In this document: piece after piece, positions 45,878 to 54,375 of the stretch
How positions within the stretch are numbered: position 1 is the stretch's first letter
Layout: each line of letters starts with the position of its first letter
Assembly (NCBI RefSeq): GCF_019710745.1
Contig: NZ_JAHKJW010000037.1
Coordinates: 1 to 64,000, forward strand
Direction: 5' to 3'
Length of the DNA stretch: 64,000 nt
Source: Streptomyces beigongshangae
Lineage (GTDB): Bacteria; Actinomycetota; Actinomycetes; Streptomycetales; Streptomycetaceae
The notes under the pieces: model-generated
Databases searched by the model: none
What the model was told of the DNA's origin: nothing
What the model saw: the letters and a program-made list of their open reading frames with translations, nothing else
Translations under genes and position numbers: made by a program

Positions 45878-46686
45878 GGACACCGCCGGAGGATGAGGAG
45901 GAGGTTCCAGGTGGCGAATTCACGCAGTCCCGGCACCCGGGCGACGGCCTGGGCGAGGAACGGCCAGTAGCGGGAGCGCGCCGAGACGACCCAGACGTCG
46001 TCCCGGGCGCGCACCTGCCGCAGGGTGGGTCCGATGTGCACGGCGAAGAGGTTCTCGCCGAGGGCGTGCTTGGGCGCCCTGCCGGTACGGCGCCGGTAGC
46101 GGGCGCGGGCCCGCTCGGCGCCCAGGTAGTGCCAGGGCGCCCACTCGTGACCGCCCCAGGGGGACAGCCAGTTGGTGAACGACACGTAGATCAGCCCGCC
46201 GGGCCGTGTGACGCGGACCAGCTCGCTGAGGAAGGTCTGCGGGTCGGCGACGTGCTCCAGGACGTTGGAGGAGAAGCAGACGTCGGCCACCCCGTCCGCG
46301 AGCGGCAGCAGGTACCCGTCGGCGACGACGGACCCCCGCGGCGGCGCGGGGCCGAGTTCGCGCGGGTCCGGCTCGAAGAGGTGGCCGTGGGCGCCGCGCC
46401 GCCGGAACTCCTCCGTGAAATAGCCGCCCCCGCCGCCCACGTCCACGACGATCCGGCCCTTCACCGGTCCGTCGTACGCCTCCACCTGGTCGGCGGCGTC
46501 GCGGGCGAGCAGCGAGTAGCAGCCCTCGGGGTCGTCCTGCTCGTGGCGGAAGGCGCGGAGGAGGGCGAGGGAACGGCGCAGCGAGGGGTCCCGGAAGCCC
46601 GTGCCCGGCCCCGGTCCCCCGTTCCCGCGCCCCCCGTTCCAGCGCTTCCCGTTCCCGCGCCGCCCGTCCCCGCGCCGCGCGGTCAT
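45874..46686 (-). CDS. Class I SAM-dependent methyltransferase
   Basis: 270 residues. The first 30 are Gly/Arg/Asn-rich and coded by short repeats. SAM-binding follows: GRIVVDVGGGGGYFTEEFRR (about 77-96), HGHLFEPDPRELG, DVCFSSNVLEHVADPQTFL and VTRPGGLIYVSFTNWLSPWG. It resembles methyltransferases that sit beside glycosyltransferases. It overlaps the glycosyltransferase upstream and the AftD-like gene downstream by ATGA, so all three are made together. An in-frame start further inside, after the repeats, is possible. Confidence 0.87.
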   Translation of the reverse strand: MTARRGDGRRGNGKRWNGGRGNGGPGPGTGFRDPSLRRSLALLRAFRHEQDDPEGCYSLLARDAADQVEAYDGPVKGRIVVDVGGGGGYFTEEFRRRGAHGHLFEPDPRELGPAPPRGSVVADGYLLPLADGVADVCFSSNVLEHVADPQTFLSELVRVTRPGGLIYVSFTNWLSPWGGHEWAPWHYLGAERARARYRRRTGRAPKHALGENLFAVHIGPTLRQVRARDDVWVVSARSRYWPFLAQAVARVPGLREFATWNLLLILRRCP

Positions 46687-47837
46687 GGCGTCCAGCCCCT
46701 CACCGCCTCCGCGGCCACCGTCCTGAACTGGCGTACCGTGCGGCTCCAGCGGTACTGGGCGGCGCGGTCACCGGCCGCCTTGCCCATGAGGGTGCGGCGG
46801 TGGGTGGACAGGGCGAGTGTGCACCAGGCCGCGGCGAACGAGGACTCGCCGCGGGCCAGCAGGCCCGTCTCGCCGTCCACGACCGAGTCGCGCAGACCGG
46901 GTACGTCGAAGGCGACGGTCGGGGTCCCGCGGGCCGCCGCCTCCGTCACCACCAGGCCCCAGCCCTCCACGGCGGAGGGGTGCAGCAGCAGCCAGGCGGC
47001 ACAGAGCAGGCGGTGCTTCTCGACCTCGGAGACATGGCCGGTGAACTCGACACCGGGACCGGCGAGCCGTTCGAGGCGGGCGCGCTCGGGTCCGTCGCCG
47101 ACGACGACCAGCCGGCCGCCGGTGACCGGACGGACCCGTTCCCACAGGCGCAGCAGCAGATCGATCCGCTTGTACTCGACGAGCCGCCCCATCGCCAGGA
47201 ACATCGGCTCCGGCGAGCGCTCGGCGGGCGGGCCCGGTTCCTCCACCCCGTTGTGCACGACCCGGATGCGTTCGCGCTCCACCCCTATCGCGCGCAGCGC
47301 CTGAGCCGTCGACGGGGAGACGGCGACCAGCAGGCCGTGGCGCCGCGCACCCGCCAGCGCCCAGTGTTCGAGTCTTCGCCCGACCCGGGCGGCGGGCGCC
47401 AGCGGCCCGCCGAACCGCATCCGCCACAGATCGGTGTGCACGTGGTTGACCAGGCACAAGGTCGGTCCGCGGTGCCAGAGCGGCGCCAGGTACGGCATGC
47501 CGTTGCAGACCTCCACCAGCAGGTCGCAGTCGCCGATCCGGCGCCGGAACACCGATCGGGCGCGCAGGTAGTGGCCGAGGTCCCCGCCCGCCGACACGAC
47601 GCGGTAGCCGCGGGAGGGGGAGGCGGGACCGCCGCACAGCAGGGTGACCTGGTGGCCGAGGCGGGTCAGGCCCTCGGCGAGTCTGTCGACGAGCAGTTCG
47701 GAGCCGCCCGCGGCTTCGTTGCCGAAGTCGCGGCGGGCGAGGAAGACGATGCGGCGCGGCTGTGGGGGAAGCGCCGGGTGTCGCTGCGCGGAGCTGGGGA
47801 AGGCGGTGCGCAACGACGAAGGCACGTGCTGGGGCAT
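46683..47837 (-). CDS. Family 4 glycosyltransferase
   Basis: 384 residues of the GT-B fold: RRIVFLARRDFGNEAAGGSE with the donor-domain glycine turn at the N-terminus, GYRVVSAGGDLGHYLRAR, the linker VSPSTAQALRAIGVERERIR, VVHNGVEEP, FLAMGRLVEYKRIDLLLRLW, and the nucleotide-sugar motif HPSAVEGWGLVVTEAAARGT (about 298-317). ATG 47837 is preferred because GGAG lies 6 nt upstream; an upstream extension is low-complexity. It is the first gene of the nine-gene leftward operon and probably starts or extends the glycan. Confidence 0.9.
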   Translation of the reverse strand: MPQHVPSSLRTAFPSSAQRHPALPPQPRRIVFLARRDFGNEAAGGSELLVDRLAEGLTRLGHQVTLLCGGPASPSRGYRVVSAGGDLGHYLRARSVFRRRIGDCDLLVEVCNGMPYLAPLWHRGPTLCLVNHVHTDLWRMRFGGPLAPAARVGRRLEHWALAGARRHGLLVAVSPSTAQALRAIGVERERIRVVHNGVEEPGPPAERSPEPMFLAMGRLVEYKRIDLLLRLWERVRPVTGGRLVVVGDGPERARLERLAGPGVEFTGHVSEVEKHRLLCAAWLLLHPSAVEGWGLVVTEAAARGTPTVAFDVPGLRDSVVDGETGLLARGESSFAAAWCTLALSTHRRTLMGKAAGDRAAQYRWSRTVRQFRTVAAEAVRGWTP

Positions 47838-48164
47838 GGGTGCTCCAACTCGTCTCGGGGTGCGGAACCAGCGTGGGAGTGGGGGTCGGTCGGTACGGCT
47901 CGGTGCGTGGACGGTGGGGTGGCGGTCTCCCGGTGCGGTCGGTCTGTGCGGTTTGTGCGGTCGGTCGGTGCGGTCGGTGGAACCGGTCGGTGGTGCCGTT
48001 CTGCCGGGTCGTGCGTGCGGGGCGTTCGGCGGAGCCGTGGGGGGCCTGCTGCGGCGGGGCACGGGTGGGCCGTGTCCGGGTGGGATGGACAGTTTTCGCC
48101 CGCCCGTTCGCCGCGGCTACTCACCGAAGTGACAATTTCGGGTCTTTGTCGAGCTGACGTCTCA
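47838..48164. other. Operon leader with degenerate GGTCGGT/GTGCGGT repeats
   Basis: 327 nt between the glycosyltransferase start and the DUF3068 stop. From about 47885 to 48000 it is built of imperfect GGTCGGT, GTGCGGT and similar units. No gene is seen; the operon promoter should lie here. Confidence 0.5.
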
Positions 48165-49196
48165 TCACATCGTGAGCGACTGCTGGGAGCTCTCGTGCGC
48201 TTCGGGACGCGGCCGCCGCCGGGCGACCAGAACGGCACCCGTCACGGCCAGGACGAAACCGGTGATTCCGGCCACCAGGGGCAGTGTCCGCCCCACCAGG
48301 CGCAGCAGGCCGCTGTCCGAGTCGGCGAGCTCCACCTGCTCCTTCTGGGTCTCGGTGTCGAACGCGATGCGCTTGCTGTCGAGCAGGGTGACGGCGTCCT
48401 CCTCGCCGCCGGGCGCCCGGAGCGTCTTGCGGGGCCCGATGGCCGCGTAGATGATCCGGCCGGTGCGCTGGTCGGCCACCAGCTCGATGCCGTGGTTGGC
48501 GTACCACTCCTCGGCGAGCACCTGGCCGACGTCCTCCACGCCCACGAGACTGCCCGGCACGAGCCGGGTGCCGGTCTTGGTGGCGGGCACGGTGCCGGTG
48601 AACTTCAGGCCCTCGTACCCCTGGATCCGCTTCTTGCCGTCGTACTTCAGGGTGACGGTCGACCCGAGCGTGTTGTCCCACCAGATGTAGGAGCGTTTCT
48701 GCACGTCGAAGGGGAACTTCAGGTACGCCTCGCCCTCGAAGTAGGGCTCCTCCTGGCAGCAGTGGACCGGCTTGTTCGTCCTCCGGTCGGTCACCCAGCG
48801 TTCCACGGTCCACTGGAGCGAGTCGTGCGGATCGGCCGCGGGCAGCGACTTGTCGCTGTCGACGGACGTGGAGACGTCCCAGACCGCCCGGCCGCTCCTC
48901 TCGCTGTCGGCGACGTCGCCGCGGACCTGCCGGGTGATGGTGAGCTTCTTGCCGCTGACGGGTTCGATCCGTTCGGTGTCGAAATACGTGCCCGTGCCGG
49001 TGAACACGGTCGTCGTGTCGATGTCGACGGGCGTGCGCTGGGCGCGTGGTTCGACGTACCAGGCGAGCAGCGGGGCCAGCACGAGCAGGAAGACGCCCAG
49101 ACCCAGGACGACCAGGGGGAGGGCGAGGGGAGGGCGTGGCCCGGAGGACCTGCGGACGGGACGGTGTTCGGGTGACGGGCGGGCTCTGCGGCGCAT
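48165..49196 (-). CDS. DUF3068 domain protein (PorA-family-like)
   Basis: 343 residues. A cytoplasmic Arg-rich N-terminus, one membrane segment (LPLVVLGLGVFLLVLAPLLA, about 26-45), an extracytoplasmic beta-rich domain (about 50-300, with the family stretches PVHCCQEEPYFEGEAYLKFP and RSYIWWDNTLGS) and a second membrane segment (LPLVAGITGFVLAVTGAVLV) before a short tail. DUF3068 proteins are found across actinobacteria; some are annotated as PorA-like although function in Streptomyces is unknown. GGAG lies 7 nt before ATG 49196. It lies 327 nt upstream of the glycan operon on the same strand and may be co-regulated. Confidence 0.87.
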   Translation of the reverse strand: MRRRARPSPEHRPVRRSSGPRPPLALPLVVLGLGVFLLVLAPLLAWYVEPRAQRTPVDIDTTTVFTGTGTYFDTERIEPVSGKKLTITRQVRGDVADSERSGRAVWDVSTSVDSDKSLPAADPHDSLQWTVERWVTDRRTNKPVHCCQEEPYFEGEAYLKFPFDVQKRSYIWWDNTLGSTVTLKYDGKKRIQGYEGLKFTGTVPATKTGTRLVPGSLVGVEDVGQVLAEEWYANHGIELVADQRTGRIIYAAIGPRKTLRAPGGEEDAVTLLDSKRIAFDTETQKEQVELADSDSGLLRLVGRTLPLVAGITGFVLAVTGAVLVARRRPRPEAHESSQQSLTM

Positions 49197-49517
49197 CCGG
49201 GCACTCCAAGGGCTCGTCGGCGACACGGCACGCGGGTGTGCCGGCACGGTGGGAGGGTGCAGGTGCGGTATGGGCCGGGAACCGTAGGCGCACCCTTGAC
49301 GAAGTGTCAATGTGTTGTCGACACTGGGTGCTTGCCGGACGGGGCCGGTGACGCCGGGGCGGACCGCCCCCCGAAGGGGCACGGGCCGTGCCGTGCACGG
49401 CTTCACCGCTCGGGCCCGACCGGCCACGGCCGGCCGCGGACGCCCGGCGGATCCCGGACAGCGCTCCGGCGGAGCGCCAGGGTGGGAGTGACCTTTCGAC
49501 AGAGAGGCTGACCCGCG
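49197..49517. other. Divergent promoter region with TTGAC-gaagt-GTCAA palindrome
   Basis: 321 nt between the leftward DUF3068 gene and a rightward small gene. At 49296-49310 lies an inverted repeat with 5-bp arms and 5-nt spacer, which also contains a TTGACG that could be a -35 box. No gene was recognised. Confidence 0.45.
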
Positions 49518-49670
49518 ATGCCCAGACTGCTCGCCGCCCTGCTGACCGTGACCGTCGCCGCCCTGCTCGCCGTGGGCGCCGCCCTCGGCATCGTCGCGCT
49601 GCTCGACGCGACGCCCGAGCAGCCGAACACCCCGCTCATCACCTACGAGACGGCCGGCCGGGAGCGCTGA
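49518..49670 (+). CDS. Very small single-pass membrane protein
   Basis: 50 residues: a Pro/Arg start, one hydrophobic segment (LLAALLTVTVAALLAVGAAL, about 4-23), and a short outside tail with PEQPNTPLITYE. It resembles DUF2613-type small actinomycete proteins in length and layout, but the match is by eye only. AGAGAGG lies about 9 nt before the ATG. It ends 2 nt before the PucR-type gene start, so the two are co-transcribed. Confidence 0.6.
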   Translation: MPRLLAALLTVTVAALLAVGAALGIVALLDATPEQPNTPLITYETAGRER

Positions 49671-49672
49671 CC

Positions 49673-50917
49673 ATGGCCGCCCTCCGACAGGGATCCGTCT
49701 CCGTGCGCTCGGCCTGGCACGACGTACCGCGCCTGCAGGTGCGGCAGTTCGCCGCGCTCGCGATGGCCGAGGCGCCCGTGCTCGCCGAGGAGATCCTCCA
49801 GGAGATCCAGCACGAGTACCCCCATCTGCCCGTCGTGCTCGACGACTCCGGCGAGCCGATGGCGCTGATCGGGATCCGCCGCGCCATCGAGGTGTTCGTC
49901 CAGCACCTGGAGACCGCCGAGGGCCGGCCGAGCGTCCCGCCGGGGGTCTTCCAGGAGTTCGGCCGGGGCGAGGGCCTGAACGGCCGCAGCCTCGACGCGC
50001 TCCAGGCGATCTACCGGCTCGGCGTCCGGCTCGCCTGGCGCCGTTTCGCCGAGATCGGGCAGCGCGTGGAGATCCCGCCGCCCGCGATGTACGAGCTGGT
50101 CGACGCCGGGTACGAGTACCTGGACGGGCTGGTCGACCAGTCCGTACGGGGCTATGCCGAGGCCGCCGCCCGGCAGGCGGGCGAGCGGCTGCGCCTGCAG
50201 CGCCGGCTGATGGAACTGCTCCTCGCCGAGCACCACCGGGGCGATCCGTCCGAGGCCCTCGCCGAACGGGCCGCGCGGATCGGCTGGCCGCTGCCCGGCC
50301 GGGTCGCGGTCGGCGTCCTGCTGCGGCCCGCCCGGGAGGCCGTCGCCCCCGCCGTGGGCCAGGGCGTGCTGCTGGACATGGAGTACGAGCAGCCCCGCAT
50401 GGTGGTGCCCGAACCCGACGCCGCGGGGCGCCCCGAACTGCTGCACCGGGCGCTGACGGGATGGGCGGGCGCGATCGGGCCGCCCGTACCGCTGGCCGAC
50501 GCGGCGAAGTCGCTGCGCTGGGCGGAGGCGGCCGTGCGGCTGATGGAGCGGGGGCTGCTGCCGTCGGGGGAGGTGCTGTACTGCACCGAGCACACCGAGG
50601 CGCTGGTCCTGCTCCAGCCCGAGGAGCTGATCGACGACCTGGCGCTGCGGTGCCTGGAGCCGCTCGCCCACTGCGGCCCCACGCACGGGCGGCGGCTGGC
50701 GGAGACGATGCTGGCCTGGCTGGAGACCCGGGGCGGGGCGCCCGAGGTGGCGGCCCGGCTGGGGGTCCATCCGCAGACCGTGCGGTACCGCCTGCGGCAG
50801 ATCCGGGAGCTGTGGGGCGACGAGGTGGACGATCCGGACCGGCGCTTCGAGCTGGAGCTGGTGCTGCGGGCCCAGCGGTTGCGGGGGGAGCTGGGTGACC
50901 CCCGGGCCCGGCGCTGA
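49673..50917 (+). CDS. PucR-type transcriptional regulator
   Basis: 414 residues. The first part (about 25-200) is a helical sensor region with LDALQAIYRLGVRLAWRRFA and a MYELVDAGYEYLDGLVDQSV stretch; the C-terminus carries the PucR helix-turn-helix, with LAETMLAWLETRGGAPEVAA and LGVHPQTVRYRLRQIRELWG (about 360-380). Such regulators, also called RsbT/CdaR-like in Streptomyces, often act near morphological or catabolic genes. Start at 49673 follows the stop of the small membrane gene by 2 nt. The target is unknown. Confidence 0.9.
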   Translation: MAALRQGSVSVRSAWHDVPRLQVRQFAALAMAEAPVLAEEILQEIQHEYPHLPVVLDDSGEPMALIGIRRAIEVFVQHLETAEGRPSVPPGVFQEFGRGEGLNGRSLDALQAIYRLGVRLAWRRFAEIGQRVEIPPPAMYELVDAGYEYLDGLVDQSVRGYAEAAARQAGERLRLQRRLMELLLAEHHRGDPSEALAERAARIGWPLPGRVAVGVLLRPAREAVAPAVGQGVLLDMEYEQPRMVVPEPDAAGRPELLHRALTGWAGAIGPPVPLADAAKSLRWAEAAVRLMERGLLPSGEVLYCTEHTEALVLLQPEELIDDLALRCLEPLAHCGPTHGRRLAETMLAWLETRGGAPEVAARLGVHPQTVRYRLRQIRELWGDEVDDPDRRFELELVLRAQRLRGELGDPRARR

Positions 50918-51077
50918 GAGCCCGGCGCCGGGAGGCCCCTCCCTCCCTCCCGCGCGTCTGTACGCGCCCCCGTCCGCGGCAGGCCGGCGGGCGGGGTACC
51001 GGGGCGCCGGTCACGGGCGCGCCCATTGCCCTGCGTAACCATGGTGAGTAGCCTGTGTTCGCTATGCCGATCGGCTG

Positions 51078-51090
51078 TTGAAATTTCGAA
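51078..51090. promoter_or_regulatory. Candidate IclR operator TTGAAATTTCGAA
   Basis: A near-palindrome 20 nt before the IclR start codon. Related sequences lie at 52908-52922 and 52929-52942 upstream of the sugar-uptake operon, which suggests one regulator acting at both. Confidence 0.6.
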
Positions 51091-51110
51091 CGCAAGGGAG
51101 GGGGCCAGTT

Positions 51111-51884
51111 GTGGGACGCCTCGTACCTGCCGTAACCAGGGCTCTCGACATACTCGAGCTCTTCCTCGACGGGGACGGCACACTCTCCGCCCCCGACATC
51201 GTGCGCCGGCTCCAGCTGCCGCGCACCACCGTGCACGAACTGGTGACCACGCTCGCGGCCCGGTCGTACATCACGCCCGTACCGGGTCAGCCCGGACGCT
51301 ACCGGCTCGGCGTGCGGCCGTACCAGCTCGGCAGCCGTTACTCCGAACAACTGGACCTCGCCGCCGAGGGGCAGCAGGTCGCCCGGTCCGTCGCGGAGAC
51401 CTGCGACGAGACCGTGCACGTGGCGATCCTGGAGGGCACGGACGTCATCTACATCGCCAAGGTCGACTCCACGCACGCCGTGCGCATGGTGTCCGCCGCC
51501 GGCCGCCGCCTCCCCGCGCACTGCACCTCCGTGGGCAAGATGCTGCTCGCCTCGCTGCCCGGGCCCGAGCTGGCCTCGCGCATCCCCGACGACGCCGAGC
51601 TGATCCGGATGACCCCGAACAGCATCACCGAGCCGGCCGCCCTGCGCGAGGCCCTCGCGGAGATCCGCGCCCGCGGCGTCGCGGTGGAGAGCCGGGAGTC
51701 GAACCCCGACGTCAGCTGTGTCGCCGCGCCGGTGCGCGACCGCACGGGCCAGGTCGTGGCCGCGCTCTCCATCTCCGTGCCGATGATCCGCTGGAGCGAG
51801 GACCGCAAGGTCGAACTGGAAGGGCTGGCCGCCAAGGGCGCGGCCGAGCTGTCGGAGCGTCTGGGACATCGGAGCGTCGGATGA
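51111..51884 (+). CDS. IclR-family regulator of the arabino-oligosaccharide locus
   Basis: 257 residues. N-terminal winged helix (RALDILELFLDGDGTLSAPD, VRRLQLPRTTVHELVTTLAA, about 9-70) and a C-terminal effector domain with HVAILEGTDVIYIAKVDS, RRLPAHCTSVGKMLLASLPG and GVAVESRESNPDVSCVAAPV, which carries the small-ligand site of the family. GTG 51111 is preferred: GGGAGG lies 8 nt upstream. Its stop overlaps the start of the lactonase gene (ATGA). With operator-like sites at its own promoter and at the transporter operon, it is the likely local repressor. Confidence 0.9.
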   Translation: MGRLVPAVTRALDILELFLDGDGTLSAPDIVRRLQLPRTTVHELVTTLAARSYITPVPGQPGRYRLGVRPYQLGSRYSEQLDLAAEGQQVARSVAETCDETVHVAILEGTDVIYIAKVDSTHAVRMVSAAGRRLPAHCTSVGKMLLASLPGPELASRIPDDAELIRMTPNSITEPAALREALAEIRARGVAVESRESNPDVSCVAAPVRDRTGQVVAALSISVPMIRWSEDRKVELEGLAAKGAAELSERLGHRSVG

Positions 51885-52795
51885 CACGGGTACCCGCGTA
51901 CGAAGTGGCCGTCAGGGCCGAGGCCGCCCTCGGCGAGGGCCCCACCTGGGACGCCGAGGGCCGGCGGCTGATCTGGATCGACATCCTCGGCTGCCGGGTG
52001 TTCACCTACGATCCGGTCTCCGGCCGGCGCACGGTGCTGACCACCGAGCAGCACGTGGGCGCCGCCAAGCCGCGGGCGGGCGGCGGCCTGGTCGTCAACC
52101 TCCGCGACGGGGTGGGCCTCTACGGCCCTGACTCCCTCGACGGCCCCGGCCCCGACTCCGGCTCCGGCTCCGGTGGGGCGTCCCCCGGCGGCGAGGGCTT
52201 CCGGTGGCTGCACCACGAGGCCGTCCCCGGGCGCCGCGCCAACGACGCGGCGGTGGCGCCCGACGGCTCCCTGTGGGCGGGCACCATGCGCTACGACGAG
52301 GCGCCGGGCGGCGGCTCGCTCTCCCGGATCGCCCCCGACGGCACGGCCGAGACCGTCCTCGACGACGTGACGGTGAGCAACGGCACGGGCTGGAGCCCCG
52401 ACGGCCGCCTCATGTACTACATCGACACCCCCACGCGACGGATCGACGTCTTCGACTTCGACGGGCGGCGGGCGAGCAACAGGCGGCCACTGGCCGTCGT
52501 CGACGAGGGCGACGGCTTCCCCGACGGGCTCACCGTCGACGCCGAGGGCTGCGTCTGGGTCGCCCTCTGGGGCGGCGGCGCGGTCCGCCGCTACACCCCC
52601 TCCGGCGCGCTCGACCGGGTCGTGGAGCTGCCCGTGCCACGCCCCACGGCCTGCGCGTTCGGCGGCGCGGACCTGACCGACCTGTACATCACGAACGCCC
52701 GTACGGGCCTGGAGGCGCCGCACCCGCTCGCCGGCTCGCTGCTCGTCGTCCCCGGCGCGGGCAAGGGCCTGCCCCTGCCCCCGTTCGCGGGCTGA
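51881..52795 (+). CDS. SMP-30/gluconolactonase-family lactonase
   Basis: 304 residues of a six-bladed propeller. Metal-ligand positions of the family are visible in EGPTWDAEGRRLIWIDI (near 18), RANDAAVAPDGSLWAGTM (about 123-140), TVSNGTGWSPDGRLMYYID and GFPDGLTVDAEGCVWVAL. Such enzymes hydrolyse sugar lactones, for example arabinono- or gluconolactone. It is co-transcribed with the IclR gene and sits beside a GH51 arabinofuranosidase, so an arabinonolactone is a reasonable guess. A short Gly/Ser/Asp run near residue 90 is an insertion. Confidence 0.88.
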   Translation: MTRVPAYEVAVRAEAALGEGPTWDAEGRRLIWIDILGCRVFTYDPVSGRRTVLTTEQHVGAAKPRAGGGLVVNLRDGVGLYGPDSLDGPGPDSGSGSGGASPGGEGFRWLHHEAVPGRRANDAAVAPDGSLWAGTMRYDEAPGGGSLSRIAPDGTAETVLDDVTVSNGTGWSPDGRLMYYIDTPTRRIDVFDFDGRRASNRRPLAVVDEGDGFPDGLTVDAEGCVWVALWGGGAVRRYTPSGALDRVVELPVPRPTACAFGGADLTDLYITNARTGLEAPHPLAGSLLVVPGAGKGLPLPPFAG

Positions 52796-52826
52796 CCGCC
52801 TGCCCGCCCCCTCCCGTATCGCGCCC

Positions 52827-52866
52827 AGCGGCCCCCGTCCGGCTCCGGACGGGGGCCGCTGTTTTT
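52827..52866 (+). terminator. Classic Rho-independent terminator
   Basis: AGCGGCCCCCGTCCG (52827-52841) pairs with CGGACGGGGGCCGCT (52846-52860), loop of 4, followed by GTTTTT. It ends the IclR-lactonase transcript before the transporter operon. Confidence 0.92.
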
Positions 52867-52907
52867 GTGCAAACCATTGACGAGAAAGCGCTTCCTCTCT
52901 ACGGTCC

Positions 52908-52942
52908 GTTCGAAGTTACGAGCGCCAATCGAAATATCGAAC
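52908..52942. promoter_or_regulatory. Two IclR-like sites upstream of the binding-protein gene
   Basis: GTTCGAAGTTACGAG (52908-52922) and TCGAAATATCGAAC (52929-52942) resemble the site before the IclR gene. They lie 75-110 nt before the start codon, where a promoter is expected. Confidence 0.6.
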
Positions 52943-53016
52943 ATGGCCATCGTGAGCAGAACCATCGTGAACGGAACCGTCTCGAACAGAGACACCTCGA
53001 ACAGATGGGGCAGGGT

Positions 53017-54375
53017 ATGGAACGACCTGGCCTGGATCGCAGGCACTTCCTGGCGGGACTGAGCGGGCTGACGGTCGCGGGAAGCCTCGGATTCGCCGCG
53101 CTCGGCACCGGGGCGGACGCACTCGCCTCCGGCGCCGACACCCGCGTGCGCTACTGGAACCTCTTCAGCGGCGGCGACGGGTACAACATGATCGCGATGC
53201 TGGACGCCTTCCGGAGGGCGAACCCCGGCATCGACGTCAAGGACTCCACCCTCCAGTGGGGCAGCCCCTTCTACACCAAGCTCGCCATGGCGGCGGCGGG
53301 CAACCGCGCACCCGACCTCGGCGTCATGCACCTGGGCCGCGTCACCGGCTTCTCGCCCGGCCGGCTCCTGGACCCCTGGGACACCGGCCTGCTCGCGAAG
53401 TACGGCGTGCGGGAGGCGGACTTCAACCCCGAGCTGTGGAAGCGCGCCGTCGTCGGCGGGGAGCTCTACGCCCTCCCGCTCGACATCCACGTCCAGCTCT
53501 GCTTCTACCGCAAGGACGTGCTGGAGAAGGCCGGCCTCCTCGGCGCCGACGGCAGGATGGTGCCGGTCACCTCCGCCGACGAGTGGTTCGGGGTTCTCAA
53601 GGAGGCCAGGGGGGCCACGAAGAAGGGCTTGCAGACCCTCGGCATGTGGTCCAGCGACCAGAACTTCCAGTGGTGGTTCTTCGTCGCCTTCTACACCCAG
53701 CTCGGCGGCACCTGGTTCGACGACGACGCCGCCGAGGTCACCTTCGACACCGACAAGGCCACCCGGGTGCTGGAGTTCCTGCGCCGCCACCTCACCGAGG
53801 GGTACGTCGATCCGGGCTTCGCGGGCGGCGCGGGCGCCGAGCAGTTCGTCAACGGCGGCCCCTTCGTCTGGGAGGGCAACTGGTCGGTGCCCGTCTTCGA
53901 CGGAGCGGAGATCGAGTACGGCGCGACCCCGCTGCCACCCGTCTTCGGGAAGCAGGCCACCCACGCCGAGTCGCACGCCTTCGTCCTGCCGCACCAGTCC
54001 GGCCGCGGCGGCGACACGAACGAGGGCGCGCACCGGCTCGCGGCCCACATCGTCCGGCACGCCCGGCAGTGGGCGGCCGGCGGCCACATCCCCGCGTACA
54101 CGCCGACGCTCTCCACGGCCGCGTACAAGGAGCTGGAGCCGCAGAGCGAGTACGTCTCGGCGATGGACCACCAGGCCACCGAGCCGAAGGTGTGGTTCGC
54201 CGGGTCCACCGGCATCCTGGCCCAGCGCGTCGGCCCGATCGTCGTCTCCTCGACGCTGGGCTCCGCCAGGCCGGACGCCGCCGCCCGCAGCATGCGGAGC
54301 ACGCTCGCCGGACTGCTCACCACGAAGAACCCCATGGACGGGCGGACCGCCGCGCAGAAAGGCGCCGCCGCATGA
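53017..54375 (+). CDS. Extracellular sugar-binding protein of an ABC importer, Tat-exported
   Basis: 452 residues. The N-terminus has a twin-arginine motif (DRRHFLAGLSG, Arg8-Arg9) followed by a hydrophobic stretch (LTVAGSLGFAALGTGADA), so export by Tat is likely; no lipobox cysteine is seen. The rest is a family 1 solute-binding protein (VRYWNLFSGGDGYNMIAMLD, GRLLDPWDTGLLAKYG, FVNGGPFVWEGNWSVPVFDG). It probably binds arabino-oligosaccharides, judged from the GH51 gene in the operon. ATG 53017 gives the motif near the N-terminus; ATG 53005 is also in frame. The next gene overlaps by ATGA. Confidence 0.9.
   Translation: MERPGLDRRHFLAGLSGLTVAGSLGFAALGTGADALASGADTRVRYWNLFSGGDGYNMIAMLDAFRRANPGIDVKDSTLQWGSPFYTKLAMAAAGNRAPDLGVMHLGRVTGFSPGRLLDPWDTGLLAKYGVREADFNPELWKRAVVGGELYALPLDIHVQLCFYRKDVLEKAGLLGADGRMVPVTSADEWFGVLKEARGATKKGLQTLGMWSSDQNFQWWFFVAFYTQLGGTWFDDDAAEVTFDTDKATRVLEFLRRHLTEGYVDPGFAGGAGAEQFVNGGPFVWEGNWSVPVFDGAEIEYGATPLPPVFGKQATHAESHAFVLPHQSGRGGDTNEGAHRLAAHIVRHARQWAAGGHIPAYTPTLSTAAYKELEPQSEYVSAMDHQATEPKVWFAGSTGILAQRVGPIVVSSTLGSARPDAAARSMRSTLAGLLTTKNPMDGRTAAQKGAAA

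Noticed and set aside
39882..45923. Very long minus-strand open frame (2,013 residues)
   Set aside because: Only its last part (from 41270 down) is a real gene. The rest lies in another frame over the AftD-like gene and lacks domains.
41246..45970. Plus-strand open frame of 1,574 residues over the AftD-like gene
   Set aside because: A high-GC shadow of the minus-strand gene: no domains, Arg/Gly/Pro-rich throughout.
49197..51887. Open minus frame continuing upstream of the DUF3068 gene
   Set aside because: It runs over the PucR and IclR genes of the other strand; the DUF3068 protein has a good ribosome site and membrane start at 49196.
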